Assembly: GCF_037975245.1 (NCBI RefSeq)
Contig: NC_092565.1
Span: forward strand, 23,681,999 to 23,745,998
Direction of reading: 5' to 3'
From: Apostichopus japonicus
Taxonomy: Eukaryota > Echinodermata > Holothuroidea > Aspidochirotida > Stichopodidae
Length of the DNA stretch: 64,000 nt
Each line of letters starts with the position of its first letter. Positions within the stretch are counted from its first letter, which is position 1. Both the position numbers and the translations under genes were made by a program. This document shows, piece by piece, positions 1 through 39,645 of this stretch. Under the pieces are notes generated by a model that saw only the letters and a program-made list of their open reading frames with translations, had not been told where the DNA came from and did no database searches.

Positions 1-120
1 TATAGCTCACAGTTGACTGCTCTTGTAAGAAAATGAGTTTCCTGTAAGTAGGCCTATATTAACGAATAATGGAGTTTGAAGTAAATTGACAAGATAAATT
101 GTCTTTTAGCTTGCTGTTGC

Positions 121-807
121 CAGTGGCGGCGGAACCGGGGGGGCTTGGGGGGCTCAGCCCCCCCCCCCAATGAAAAAGTTGAGGGGGCAAATGCATGATT
201 ATAGCCCCCCAATATTTACCAAGGCTCCGAAACGTGCATCTGCCCATTTTCAATGCATACTTGTCGATCTGTCCGATGCACACGTATACTATATAGGTGT
301 AATAATTTTAGTAAATGCTGGGGGACCCTCGGCTCGTCCCCTGGCTATAGACCACATTGTCACCCAACCGCGTCTTCACGCCCTGTGAAAAGTGGAAGCA
401 GTGAGTGTGAGTACCGGTAAGCGCAACACAACTTTGTCTTAGGCCAATGACTTGCCTCATTTCAGCCAGTTCTCCAACATCCCATTACTATACACTCAAA
501 AACGTCTTTGCGAGTACACTACGAGTTTTAGCTACTCTCTTACAACACCATCGAATATACAAATTACAATGTTTTTACAGACTTTTACATACAATCTGAG
601 AAATTGCAGGCTTGAGGCCAATATTTTAGGGCTAGGTATTCGCAGCATAAAACACTCGGGAAGTGCCGTTTCCGGCCATCTGGGGGGTTTGAAAAACCCA
701 AAATTTTCGTGTACGCTCCGCGCCAACCGATGGTGGCGCTCCGCTTAGATAGTCTCCACACATTAGCCCCCCCCCCCCCCAATAAATTTTCCGTTCCGCC
801 GCGCCTG
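121..807. mobile_element. hAT-type MITE, copy 1
   Basis: A 687-bp non-autonomous element. The left end reads CAGTGGCGGCGGAAC and the reverse complement of the right end reads CAGGCGCGGCGGAAC. It is flanked by near-identical 8-bp repeats, GCTGTTGC (113-120) and GCTGTTAC (808-815), the duplication length of hAT transposons. The interior has long C and G runs just inside both ends and a core (about 655-746) shared with the elements at 6718 and 37186. No transposase ORF is present; the small ORFs inside are not coding. Confidence 0.8.
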
Positions 808-3046
808 GCTGTTACCAGAAACTTTAGAAAACCGTATTGAAGTTATGAAAAGGAGCATATATCTAACGGTTTAACGGTGCGCATTGCCCCAAATATACTC
901 GAAAGTCAAATAACGACGGTGATTAATATACAAATTTCAACAAACAGCTTACCGCCAACCGCGACGTATTTTCACTGAGAAATTGTGAGGTGCATGTTTA
1001 AGTTTTTCAATCGTCAATATTTTCAGTAGCGTATGTATATAGGACGTTATCGATGTGAGAAGGGTTCATCGAACGGGTGCACATGGAGTTTGAGGACCTT
1101 CCCAAGAACTTTAGTTTTGTAGATGCTTTACGGTGGCCCAGATGTAGCAATGGAAATATTCGACTTCCTATCTAAAAGAAATCGACTCCCATAAACATTT
1201 TCTTCAACTATATAGACGAAACAATGACTTTTTAAATCAGCTTTTCAAATTTGTACCTTAAAGGTTCTACTACTTTATATATTTCTATTCAAATATCGAC
1301 TCTTCTTACAATTCATCGATTTTTTTTCCGTGAAAATTTCTACTTGCCCCTCACATTTAATTACTGTTTATGTTTAAAAAAATCCATGTTGCTTTTCAAA
1401 GTTTGGAAATGTTGCATGTTTCAAAATTGGAATATTTTATTTATTTCGAAATATCGTCTTTTTGTTTCGATTTGTCGAAAAGGCGAGCAGCTGCCCCGAC
1501 CGTCCACACCCTTGTTCCTACGCCTTTTGCATGGAAGGGAATAATTTGGACGGTCAAACCGTCAGCAAAAATAATTTGTGACACTTTCATGAACTTTTGG
1601 CAAGCTAAAATTGTGGGCTTTATCTGATGCCCTTTAAGTCGAGATGCGGTTATTTCAAGCTTGTGGAGTAATAGTAGCACATATATGTCATAAAAACATC
1701 TTATATGATTTTGAGGTTAAGCTTCTCTGTTGCTTTTTGCCTGGCTTTATACATCTTATCCATATGAGCCTACAGTCAGTGATATAGGTTATTTTCAAAG
1801 TACTCAGTGCTTCCATATTTTTCCCACATCGCCTCGTATATTAAGCGAAGTTTTTAAGTGGAGAAAAAAAAGAAAAGGAATGCTTGACTTCATTAACTAC
1901 AAGTACTTCCTAAGAGTATCCAAAATTAGAAGAGACATGTTCTGCTGCTGGTAACCATTTTCCAATGACCGGAACCGGACAACGACTGTTATGATTACTC
2001 AAAGCAAGGAAAGTGACGGATTTTAGTCCATCGAGGACCATTATCGAATGTAGAGAGCGCAGAGTATTTTTGTTTTGTTGAATTTAACACGAAAAAGTGC
2101 TCAGCACGCCATCCTCATTGACCGAATAAAGACGCAATCGTAAGCGTGTGTTTGTGAAGTTGCACTGTCTTGTGTTAGATTCAGTATTCAGTGACCTTTA
2201 TTCGACCATTCAACATATGAGCTCATCAAATTAAATTGGCTGGACTCATACACACAGACCATGTTGCTCTGCTAAGTTTTTCATTCGACAGATTCCAAGG
2301 AATCAGTCAATGTAACACCCCACCCCCCCCCCCCCCTTCGCAATTTCCACACGGGACATGCATTTAAACACAGCAACTCAATCAAATATCGGTAGACACA
2401 TGATTTACCAATATGTTTCCATTCTTCGCGATCTACATACTGTTCACTGCAAAACGATCCCCCCCCCCCGACACTCGACCCCGCCCCTCCGCCGACGCCC
2501 ACATATACGTACTTTGGCTCCAGATTTGCTTGGTTCACATATAGGACACAGTAACAGACCTTATCCCCTTCTCTTGTCAATCATGAGATATGTGGCATGC
2601 ATAGGCTGCCCATACACACATCTATGCTACTACACTATTGTACTACACTTTGTACTTCATCATCGGTTTCAATAGTGCATAACTATGCACTTGTTGACAG
2701 CTTGTCAATCAAATAGTTACAATTTCAATGTATTCAAGTATTGATACATATTTCTGTACGATGTACTTCTCACAAAGGCATTTTGTTTTTATTTACCACC
2801 AGAAGCAAACAGCAAGTCGTATCCAGGGTCCATATGTTTATTACCAGGGGCGCTACTTAGTCACATGACGAACACCTGATCAACTGACAGATTTTGTTTG
2901 CTTTCCTGTCTCGAGTCCTGTGTAATGAGTAACTGTACAGCCTATGCAGGTTTATGCAGTGAAGTAAATAGTATTGAGTAGGCCTAGATGTGGACAGTTT
3001 TATCCCTACTGCAGTTTGACAAGAAATTGGATCAGAAATTACGAAA
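808..3046. other. Region upstream of FUOM, no gene seen
   Basis: No exon with plausible splice sites or a conserved product was found on either strand. The notable sequence is two long C runs (about 2321-2336 and 2458-2469). The 5' UTR and promoter of FUOM must lie in the last few hundred bases, but I see no clear TATA box. A TAGGCCTA octamer lies near 2978. Confidence 0.5.
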
Positions 3047-29272
<26,226 letters not shown>

Positions 29273-29295
29273 ACCAATACCATGGCAACTCAGGC

Positions 29296-29301
29296 AATAA
29301 A
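29296..29301 (+). terminator. FUOM polyadenylation signal candidate
   Basis: AATAAA 24 bases after the FUOM stop codon. If used, the 3' UTR is very short; longer ends cannot be excluded. Confidence 0.5.
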
Positions 29302-32300
29302 TGACTTTCGAATTATCTATTAAACGTAATGAAATTATTTTTGTACATGCTCTCTTCAATGTTTCATCGTCAGATAAGCTTTGAATCATGAGTTGTTGTG
29401 TTCCAATTAGACATGAGACATGCAAGGATGCTGGAACATGGTGAGTGAGTTTACTCCAACAAATGGTTGATCTGATTTAAGGTGGAAGGGATTAATAGAG
29501 ATCATAACCAACTTTTACTTTGACAAGCTCGTTCGGTAAAGGCAGACCTGACGACAATGGGACTTTCTATCCATGAGGCCAACAGTAACGATGTCATCCT
29601 AGTTGACAAAACTACAACTCAACTAAACCATGTTCTTTTAACTTGATATTAAAAATCACAGAGCCTCCATTTGTCCTTGCAATATTTCTCACCCATTGAA
29701 AATATATCATTTGGGGTCATTGAGTTTTGTGCTGCACCTGAGGAACTGACCTGCCTGTTTAGACTATATTGTCCAGCCACTTTTGTTGATGGACCTCAGC
29801 AGTGGAAAGGATCATTTTGCAGAATTTAAAAGTGTTAATATAGAAATACAACCTGGAGTTATAGGGGTGAGTTTGAATGATCTACAACATAGCAAAATAA
29901 TATTTTCTGCCTAAAGTCATCTTGAAAATGTTTCTTGTTTCATTTGAATTTGAATTTATCAAATTGTACCCAGAAAAACAAGCAGACAACTTTACTTTGA
30001 TTAGAGGATTTCCATTTATGATGCCATTAGGTGTCCATGAATAGTTTGTGGAAGTCAGAGGTGAAAATAGTTGCAACCAGACAACATTGTAAAATCGATT
30101 CCTTGAAGAGAAGGCTTCCTTTTGATGAGTTTAAAAAGTTCCTTGTGTTTTGTAACCAGCCTGCCTAGTGTTATTGGTTCTTACAAAAGTTAGCTATGTA
30201 AGACATTCCCCTTGAATTCTGATGTTTTTATTTTCTGTGACCCAGTAACCACTTAGAAGGTCATAATGTGTTATCTTACTCGTACCAAATTGGGTCAATC
30301 ATATTGTCTTTAGAAATCTCTCCATATAATTCTTCCGAACATTAAATGTGATTTTTTGTGAGACGGAAAAAGCTATTACAGAGGTTAGTGGATCCCAGTT
30401 AAGTTAAAAGAAAAACAAACAAAAATTAAAACTAGTGCACTTTGAAATTTTATAGAAAGGTGTGTAAGAATAATATGCAATACTATTCCATATTTATCCA
30501 TTTTGTTTCTTATCAAATTCCCAAAATAATTATCACATATGAATTACATTCGATCATTTTATATGTAGAGACAAGAGTTGCAATTTTCTTGGTTTTTGTT
30601 TACTGTTATTAGTTCTATTACCGAGGAGTATTAAAATGTTCTTCATTTACTCAGAATTTGTTTGATATTGAAATATGAATGAAACAGAATCCTCTTTACT
30701 TTAGGTTCAAGGCCTGTGACACAGATTTGAGATTTGGGGTGTGGGGGAGGAGGGTGGGGGACAGGATTCCGACCACTGTTTAGTGGCGGTGTAATTACCG
30801 CCTGTGGTGGCCTCACAACTGTGGGAATACCCTTTCTGTGGAAATGTCATGGGGGAGCAACCTGGCAGCACTCTCCCTCCCCCACCAGCCCCTCCCAGAC
30901 CCCTCCCAGGCCCCTCCCCCAGGCCCCTCTCCACCTACCCTGGTATTGGGCACTTTTAGGATACCATTTATATGTGTGCCATTGAATGAATGCTTAACTG
31001 GTATCTTGATTTTTTTTTTTTTGTAGATTGGTTTTGAAAATGATTGTTCTATTACATTCCCTGATGTATACTATACAGTCCAGTGAGTCCATAATGAGAA
31101 AATGTGAATCACACAGGTGTCTTTATCTCCACTTTCAGGACCTTCTAACCTCGAGAGTACTTGAATGGCATGGTTAGAAGTTGCAATAGTTTAGAAACAA
31201 GAAAATGTATTACAAAAAAGTGTAAAAAAAAAAACACTGAATTATACACAATACTCCCCCTCCAAAGAAGGGTTTTGGCATAGCCCATATATAGTTCTTT
31301 CTCTTAATCTTGACAATACGATGAAAGTTATAGTTTGTGTTATGAACGTCAACAAAATTACGGACATTAAATGTTTATATTTTTTCTTATCGGTGGAATC
31401 AAATTTGGGTATTATTCGCTGGTTAGCCATTCATTTGATGAAGGTGAATCATAGTTTATCTATTAAGTTTGATCAATTTTAATTTCTTATTTCCAATAAA
31501 ACTTGGCAGGTGTTTGTAAAAATAACAGACCAGATTAAAAATGGAGGTATGAAATCCTATAATAATGTTGTTTGTTAAACTGATTGACATAATTCGGCTG
31601 TTAAGTTTAATTTTAATTTAATCTTAATGCAGATTGAAATTCTAATGCAACATTGCATTATCTTTCTGTTACACAAAGTTTTAATATCACAGGGTAATCC
31701 AAATCTTAATTCCCTCGCATCCTTAAAATTAAAAGAAGTTTCAATAACAAGTCAATACCAATTGTGCTTATGTCACAACGTGAGTACAACTTCATGTGCT
31801 CATTGGGAAACGTTTTAACTGTAGTGAAAATGTAAACTTTAACAAAATAATGTAAAACATTGTAATTGTAATATTATGGTTTACATCCAGTATAACCATA
31901 TATTGTGCTTTTTGGCAAACAGCCAGTTTATAATACAATCAAATGAGCCTCAAGAATTGACACGACAATGCTTGTTTTTTTTTCTAACTCAGATTTGAAG
32001 AAAAAAGGACCCATATCCCCCCCCCCCCCCATATTATTGCTCCTTTGACATATACACGAAATCATCAAAGTAATGGGTTCTGTAAGTCCTTGTTAAGGTT
32101 CGCACAAGCTAAACCCTACATACACCTCACTGAACCGCTGATACATTGCCCATTCATAGCAACCTCAATATTATCCTTATCATGATCGTGTAGATTGTTA
32201 GCTGTGAGAGCCCGACATTTTCGTCTCTTCAAACTAGTCTCTAAATTGGGATTTATAAAAGTGTTATCAATGGCTTGTAGGGGATTTCAAAGTTTGGTGG

Positions 32301-34309
32301 AGGGGCAGGTCGCTAAATTCCCGACGACGCCCCCCCCCCCCCACTTGCCCAGTTGCGAACGCCATTGAGTATCATACCTTACTGTGCTACCACAAATATG
32401 TTTCTACATTCTAGGTAGGCTACGTATTGTCCTACCAACTATTGAGACAGACAACAATGACTCTTTTTCCCAGTAAATCCGAGGCATTTGAAGTGACAGG
32501 TCATATTCCGTATAGGCGATCGGTGAATATGACTTCCAAGGAACTAACCTACAAGGGGAAGTTGTTTTGCTTAAATTCCATAGGCTTCTTGGTAACGTAT
32601 TTACAACACTTGAAAACAGTGGAAATCGACTTAAAGTCGACAGGAAATAAACAAACAAATTCTTAATTCTTTGTTTACGTAGTTGATAGAATGACAACAG
32701 AGCAGTTAACCTATGAAATAAACATTTCTTGTTAAACTCTTTGTCCTGGTCGCTTTTCTTTCGACTTCAGTGTGACTTTCAAATTTGCGTTCACTTAGTA
32801 CGGTAATGTCAAGGTGCCATCAACATAGTGAACGTTGAGTTAAGTTTGAAATATTGCATGTTGATATATATAGTATTCCAGCAGATTCTGTCAAATTCAA
32901 CCCTAGATACATCTTTAAAATCTTTAACATTTTTAACATTTTTCAGAAGTAAATGATGAAACAACGAAATACTGTAGATGTAAAATCTTATGGATTAGCC
33001 GAAGTTTATCATAACTTCAACCATAACGAATCATTCAAAAGATTAAGAAAATCATGAAATCCAGAATAACTATTGAAACACTGTAAGCCATCACTTTTCC
33101 TTCCCTTTTGTGTGTTCTTTCTTACACGCAAATTGTGCCTAAAATCATCCATTAAAATTCCAAACCCTGTGCCAAACACCGACGTAAGTAGACATAATAT
33201 TGTCTAATTTTCAAACTTCAACATGCATTTATCTGCCACCTCAATAGTTTTTCACTCTCCTGAGGCAATAAATTGCTTCATATGAACTTTATCCTATAGT
33301 GTCTCCAGCATCTAAACAGGCAAGGAATTTTTAAACATATTTAGCTATTTTTGCACACTCAGTTTGGAGGAAAAGTGGTTCAACTTTAATTGCCAGATAA
33401 ATGAAAAGGCATGAACTGTAATGTAGTATTTATATTTATAACAAAATTGTAATGTATTTGGTTGTGTAAACAAAGCGACAATAGCAGAAAGATAATCTGC
33501 TACAGTCGATATAGACAACACCGTGGTTGAGAATTTGAAGTTTCTTTCTAGTTTTTCCATTTCCATATTTGTGCCCATACTATAGAGGCCTATTTCCAGT
33601 ACAGCCTATTCTCCATGTACGAAGTTTTTAGCTATTTTTCTTCTTTAATCTGCTAAAAGGTTACGGTGTTCACAGTTTGAGTCCGTAACCTACCTGTGTT
33701 TTATCTCTCTAGAGTTGGCATTTACAGGTAAGCCCATAAACAATAAACATTAATAGAAACTTTGACATGTTTAATTTTATTTCTTGTTGAAGCACATCCG
33801 ATACACACAGAGAACGCGGTGAGTATTGTAAATCTTAAAAGTTTTGTACCAGAGTAAAACAGAAGTTACTGTCATCTCTGTGTGAATCGGTTGGCTGAAG
33901 ACACAAAAACGCCCACAAAGTCCTAATGACGTTTTCAAGGAACTTCGTCGAGATGATATGTTGGCATTCACACACTGACCCGAACTTGCTCAAGTCGTTT
34001 CATTTAGTTCATGACTCTCACGCTCAACCATTCTATAGTGACAAGTAATTATTTTACGATTGATTATAGGTTGATCGATCGAAACATTGATTACTGGTTG
34101 CTTTTGAGGGGAAAGGCGGCGAGGAGGAGGGGGGGGGGGGGTTTCATGCCTTTGCTAACAATTATAAGAAATGTAATATTCTTATATCCCCTATCTCTTG
34201 TTAGTATTTTCAATACGCTTCCTTTGTTTTAGATTTGTTCTCAAATAAACTACGAAATAATGTATAAAGCTACCTCATACAACTTCCTAAATTAAGTGAC
34301 GAGCTTAAT
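29302..34309. other. Intergenic region after FUOM, no gene seen
   Basis: No splice-supported coding exon on either strand. Low-complexity items only: a G-rich then C-rich block (30738-30945, with repeated CAGGCCCCTCCC-like units), and C runs near 32016-32030 and 32328-32342. The ORFs of 60-97 codons here lack conserved features. Confidence 0.45.
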
Positions 34310-34572
34310 AGGATTTTAAGAAGCGAGGGGTTTGGCCCTGGGGTTGTTGAAGCCGACTTAAATGCAGAAGTGGGGTCAGGGTGTCCTCCACAGTAAAAAA
34401 AACAAAAACATTTTAGACGTAAAATGGTGCATTATGAGCCATATTTAGGCTATTAATGAGGTATACACGCAAGGTTCTGCTAATAACATTTGGGGAGAAA
34501 AACGGTCACGTACAAACGTCCGTCCACCACCCTCCAACCCCCCCCCCCCCCCGCTTGGACCCGCGCCTAGTT
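34310..34572 (+). repeat. Dispersed hAT-like MITE, family 2, copy 2
   Basis: Core near 34410-34455 (ATTTTAGACGTAAAATGGTG, GAGCCATATTTAGGCTAT) matches the element at 5960. The right end, a C run followed by TTGGACCCGCGCCTAG, is a typical hAT-like terminus. The left end is decayed (AGGATTTTAAGAAGCGAGGG). Confidence 0.5.
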
Positions 34573-35040
34573 ATTTATGAAGTTATTAGCATTATTTCTT
34601 TCAAAGATGAATTTACGGATTTAATACAAGTAACAGGTTAAGGAAGGTGTATAGTTTATCACACAACGCAACCCGGTTAATTAATATACTAATCTTAAAT
34701 AAAATATTAATAAAGTAATGCGTCTTTACAATGTTAGGTTTAAGGATGTAACTCCAGTGAGAATAAGTAATGTTAACGGTTGTGTGGCCAATCAACTTCA
34801 GTGAGGTTTATTTTCAACTCCTCGAGTGATTCGAGGCTCTTAACGCATGCCTTTACTTAGTCAATTTATGGTTAGGTATATTAAAAGCCAACAAAGAAAA
34901 CACTTATGATCAGTGATAATGGTGACCGTGCCCAACCCCCCATCCCCCCCCCCCCCAACATGCAAAAGTGGTGCATGACCTTGCATTTATTTTAGTCAAT
35001 TTTTCAACAACAACTGAGGTTCTTTACTAAATACGCATAG

Positions 35041-35370
35041 CACCAGTAGTCATGTTTCATTGCAACTGATGATGGTGTAATGTTTTAACTTTCTGTTTGG
35101 TTTTTGTGAGTCGTATGTTGTTGAAAGACGTATTTGGTGAAGAAATGTTTAGAATTGCAAGTATATTCCTATAACCTCTAGGATGGATATGTTAGTTTGA
35201 TCATTTTGTAATCTTATTTTGAATGATGTCACTGGTATTTGGTCTCATTGTAAGAAAAGAAATTCTTCAAGTTGTAAAAAGTTACTTTCTCCTAAAAACG
35301 GACTTCGATTGTAAAAGCAAATTTTTTCCCCACTTCGGCCCACTTTAGAAACTTACTCTCTCCCATTCCC
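35041..35370 (+). repeat. 330-bp duplicated segment, copy 1
   Basis: Nearly identical to 38190-38518 on the same strand (for example GTTGTTGAAAGACGTATTTG and CCCCACTTCGGCCCACTTTA are in both). Only single-base differences and one small deletion are visible, so the duplication is recent. No terminal inverted repeats. Confidence 0.9.
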
Positions 35371-37175
35371 TTGTAACACCCACCCCTACCGGGAAAGTTA
35401 CCACTAGCCTTATACAGATTAATATATTCTTTTTTTGTGTGTGTACGATATATCATTGGCAAGTGCTATCCCAACAAGGGAGGGTGCGAGTGGGGGGGGG
35501 GGGGGTGAGGTCGGCTGGATAGCGAAAAGACATGTTGCTTCGTAACTTGCATTGTACCCTTTTGCTGACCCTATTTACAAAGGAAGCGAAACACGGTGAT
35601 GTATAAATTACTTACTGGAACGACTATAGATTCGCTAAAAGGTGTATGGAATGTTGTGAATCTGTTGCGCAATGTTTTGCCTCCCTGCCATACTTATTGT
35701 GTACATAAAGAGTGCATATAGAGAGCGTATTTACAGAGAATGTCACAGTAAGCGACTTCCGGTTACAGTTATGAATTATTACCGGTTTGGTTGAAGTCCT
35801 TTTAAATATATTTTCTGTGACACATGTGTACCTCTGCTCTAAACAGATATAGCGACCCTAAGCATACCATTCACTCACCCCCACCGAGAGGTCATCAATT
35901 GAAAGAATTTGTGACGCTGAGTTCACGGTCTCGTCCAATCTATCACTCTCGGCAGCCACACCCCGAATGAGTCATGTCGACTGAACGGAAATCCATAAAA
36001 CTAACAGTTTAATATATTGTTCACAGGTCAAACTTATAGAGATTCATAAATAAATATTCAGTAATATGTCGCCCTTCTTTACGCTATGCCGTACGTAAAC
36101 AATGAACTATTTTAAATGACCGTTAATAATATCAAAGTTAAGATTAGTGATTAGGAAAATCTGAAATTCAGAAATGACAGTATTAGATAATATTTAATAA
36201 GCACCAGTATAGTTTTGATGCCAAAAGAAGTAAATCAAAATTATAAACGGCGTAACACCGTAGACTCCTGGTTCTATATACGGATGACAGATTAAGACTT
36301 GCTTAGGTCCTCGACGTGAAGAAATATCAAAACAAAAACCTTTGACTTTTCTTAGAATTGGGGTCGTTCTAGCCAACATCGGGATAAATTTATCACACAA
36401 AGATGTCAAATGCATGGTTTGGTGGGATTGTTTTCTCTCTCTCCTAAAGGAACATTTTTCGATTAACCACTATATGCACAGGTTGAGAGACAGAACGAAA
36501 ACATCGCGTGTCATGAATGCCTGCTAAGGGGGGAGGGGGGTGGCTGGATCCTCGTTGGAAAATATTAAAGTCACATTAGCAAATAACATATTTCCTTCCT
36601 TTGTGTTCATTTTTTTCCAGGTGTTTTTGTTTACTTTGATAGGATGAAGGGTGAAAGTGGAAAAAAGAACTTGTGAATTTCAAATATGCTCAGTTGCAAT
36701 GAACCATTGATATTACCGTCACGTGACAGATAAACACCTCCGGTGTGCTACATGACAAGGGAATTTCAGGCATGCATGTGAATAAATAAATATGAAATGA
36801 TAATACTAATAAATAACACCGACGGAACACTGAATGCATGTAGGGGGTTGTTTCCGTACAAAGCCCTTCAGACCAAACTATGCTAAATATTTTAATATGC
36901 TCTTTAAGAGAAATGGCTACTTTACTACGTTGGGACCAAAATACCGGCAATTTGTTAGTTTCGTATAGTCTAAACACCTCCTACCGTCTTCACAATTCTG
37001 AGAAATTGGCGTGTAACTCCAAGCCCATAGGGCCAACTCGGTGCTGATATAACTGAGATGTGTAGTAGGTTAATAACATCTGGCCGTAAAATCGAATCGC
37101 CAAGTAGGCCTAAGCGATTCATGCCGTAACTGCTTCTCACAACTGCACGCACAAGGCAAAATTCAACAACAACTA
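35371..37175. other. Intergenic, nothing recognised
   Basis: One long G run (about 35493-35506) and G-rich sequence near 36528-36542. No supported exon. Confidence 0.4.
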
Positions 37176-37185
37176 TGCCTGACAT

Positions 37186-37637
37186 CAAGGGCGGCGGAAC
37201 CGGGGGGGCACAGGGGGCACGTGCCCCCCCACTTTTCCTCAGGGTTAAAAATGTGCCCTTTTTCTACATAAAAATTGAGGTGTCTCAAGTTAGCAAGAGG
37301 CCAGGGAACCAGAATGAACACTCGGGAAGGGCCGTTTCCGGCCATCTGAGGGATTTGTAAAACCAAAAATTTTCTTGTACGCTCCGCGCCAACCGATGGT
37401 GGCGCTCCGCTCAGAATGTCGTGCATACAACTTTGGATATTGCAGTGCTAGTATGCATTTTTTCCATGAAAGGGGGGGGGGGGCCGTTGATGGAGTGATG
37501 TGTATACGCGAAGAAGATAATACAATAAGAGTTATAAAGGTTACTAAATATAAGACTACATCAGTCCAATTGAATTTCTGCAAAGTGCCCTTTGATGTCG
37601 GTGCCCCCCCAGATTAAAAGTGCTTCCGCCGCCCTTG
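37186..37637. mobile_element. hAT-type MITE, copy 2
   Basis: A 452-bp element with perfect 14-bp termini CAAGGGCGGCGGAA and their inverse. The 8-bp direct repeats CCTGACAT lie at 37178-37185 and 37638-37645. Core at about 37319-37410 is shared with copy 1 (ACTCGGGAAGGGCCGTTTCC, then CGCTCCGCGCCAACCGATGG), same orientation. G/C runs sit just inside both ends. Confidence 0.9.
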
Positions 37638-38081
37638 CCTGACATGGTATCGAGCGCAAAAGTGAGGGCGCCATCGACTTACTGTGTAAGGGCTATGATG
37701 ATGTAGTGAGAGGTGGAGGTTATGGAGACTGATGTGGAGAGAAAGAAGCGAGGGTGGGGCCGGGGGTGGGGAGGGCATTGTTTTTCAGGATATTGCTCAG
37801 ATTGATTTCGCTTAGGAGACCATAACTATATTTACTTACATGTGATTAAATAATAGATAAGGTACAAGTATATGTAAGCAATGGGATTTTACCCTCCTGT
37901 TCAAACGGGAGTTTCTGTGGGACTTAAAATATTAGTGTATTTCGGTACATATTTATATCAAGAAATGTAAATAATGAGTAAGTAGATGGGGGCGGGGTGT
38001 ACCTTTTAACCGACGAGATGGGAAGATGGAGATCAGAAGAAAGAAGTTTGTCCAAGAAGGTATATAGGTGGAATAGAAGTA

Positions 38082-38176
38082 ACGTAATTTAAATGTCATC
38101 AGTAAATAGGCTTCTTGTTGTGTCAGGAAGCCACGTTGTGACCACGCTGTGCTCTTACCTCTACAACCGGGTTGCT
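38082..38176 (+). repeat. 95-bp duplicated segment, left copy
   Basis: AACGTAATTTAAATGTCATC through CTCTACAACCGGGTTGCT recurs at 38528-38623. The two copies bracket the second copy of the 330-bp segment. Confidence 0.9.
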
Positions 38177-38189
38177 CCAGTACTCCAGC

Positions 38190-38518
38190 ACCAGTACTCA
38201 TATTCTATTTCATTTGATGATGGTGTCATATTTTAAACTTTTTGTTTGGTTTTTGTGATTCGTATGTTGTTGAAAGACGTATTTGGTGAAGAAATGTTTA
38301 GAATTGCAAGTATATTCCTATAACCTCTAGAAGGATATGTTAGTTTGATCATTTTGTAATCTTATTTTGAATGATGTCACTGGTATTTGGTCTCATTGTA
38401 AGAAAAGAAATTCTTCAAGTTGTAAAAAGTTACTTTCTCCTAAAAACGGACTTCGATTGTAAAAGCAAATCTTTTCCCCACTTCGGCCCACTTTAGAAAC
38501 TTCCTCTTTCCCATTCCC
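38190..38518 (+). repeat. 330-bp duplicated segment, copy 2
   Basis: Partner of 35041-35370, lying between the two 95-bp copies. Confidence 0.9.
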
Positions 38519-38527
38519 AATAGATGC

Positions 38528-38623
38528 AACGTAATTTAAATGTCATCAGTAAATAGGCTTCTTGTTGTGCCAGGAAGCCACGTTGTGACCACGCTGTGCT
38601 CTTACCTCTACAACCGGGTTGCT
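38528..38623 (+). repeat. 95-bp duplicated segment, right copy
   Basis: Partner of 38082-38176, with a T-to-C change in CTTGTTGTGYCAGG. Followed by a C run at 38628-38641. Confidence 0.9.
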
Positions 38624-39025
38624 ACTACCCCCCCCCCCCCCATGCAACCATGTTTCTCTCTCGCAAAATTGTCTATTTGACACTCTTGGTTATCTGAAAA
38701 TCACTTAAAGGTCATTATCTCCAGGAGTGTACTTCGGCGAACCAGAAGCACTTTGAATGTGTCGTAAATGTATGCCCAAACCAACGAAGCTGTCCGTAAC
38801 GATGGCGCTCTTGTACTTTCACCAAGTCGTTGCTAATTCATAACATTACAATAAGCGAGTTCAGAGTTTGCATTGCGCAATGGAGGTCAAGAGGTCAAAT
38901 AAGAATACTCTCGTTGCGACGAGAGTTGTATGCTCGCGTACCCACGTTAACTTAATGAGCACTTACAGTAAACATTAGAAATCGCATAATTTACGTCTAA
39001 ATTTACTCTGTTTTTTCGCTTTGGG

Positions 39026-39599
39026 ATGGATATTCCTACAAGTTTGGAAGAGTTTAAACTTTGGAAAGTTGACAGACTGAAGGAATTTTTAAAGAAACGA
39101 AAGTTGAAGATGAATGGCCGGAAAGAAGAGTTGGTTGCTTTAGCGTATGCTGCCGTTCAGATGAACATTGCTGAAGTTAATAAAGCAGATGCGCGAAATG
39201 AAAAGGCAGATGACTACGCATCGGTACTTCAGGTTGAAGGAAAGACCATGCCCGATCCTCTTTTCGGATTTACCACTTGCATAGGAGGGCGAAATTGAAA
39301 TGAAAAAATGGCCGCCTTGCATGTACATTGATATTGCGCATTATTTTACCAGTATTGATAACATTGAACTGAAGCAAAGATTGATGACGGACTATAAAGA
39401 TGGTAAAGTCTTCAGCTATTTAGAGTCTGGGTGGCTCAGGGAAATATTTTACAATGTCATTTCTGCCGAGTCAAGGTTGTGCTCTCTAAAGGCAGAGTGT
39501 ACACCATCGCAGCGTATTAATAATATTCCTTGGAATAACCCCTGGAAATCCCCCCACCCACTATTATTTTTTTATAATGTTCTTCGCCAAATAAAATAA
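39026..39599 (+). pseudogene. SAP-domain transposon-type gene fragment, frameshifted
   Basis: The first frame (39026-39298) encodes MDIPTSLEEFKLWKVDRL and a SAP motif at residues 6-43 (LKEFLKKRKLKMNGRKEELV), ending PDPLFGFTTCIGG. After a one-base shift near 39288 the second frame continues KKWPPCMYIDIAHYF, then KVFSYLESGWLREIFYN and LKAECTPSQRIN before homology seems to fade. From memory this order (SAP, WPP...DI, SGWL, PSQ) is that of a large family in invertebrates that carries a SWIM-like zinc motif and a YqaJ-type nuclease further on. Those downstream parts are absent. SAP motifs bind DNA. I read it as a dead 5' fragment; an intron at the frame change is possible but no GT-AG pair fits there. 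Confidence 0.6.
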
Positions 39600-39645
39600 A
39601 TATTTTTATTTATTTTTTTCGAACAAATTGAACCCACCCTATAAG

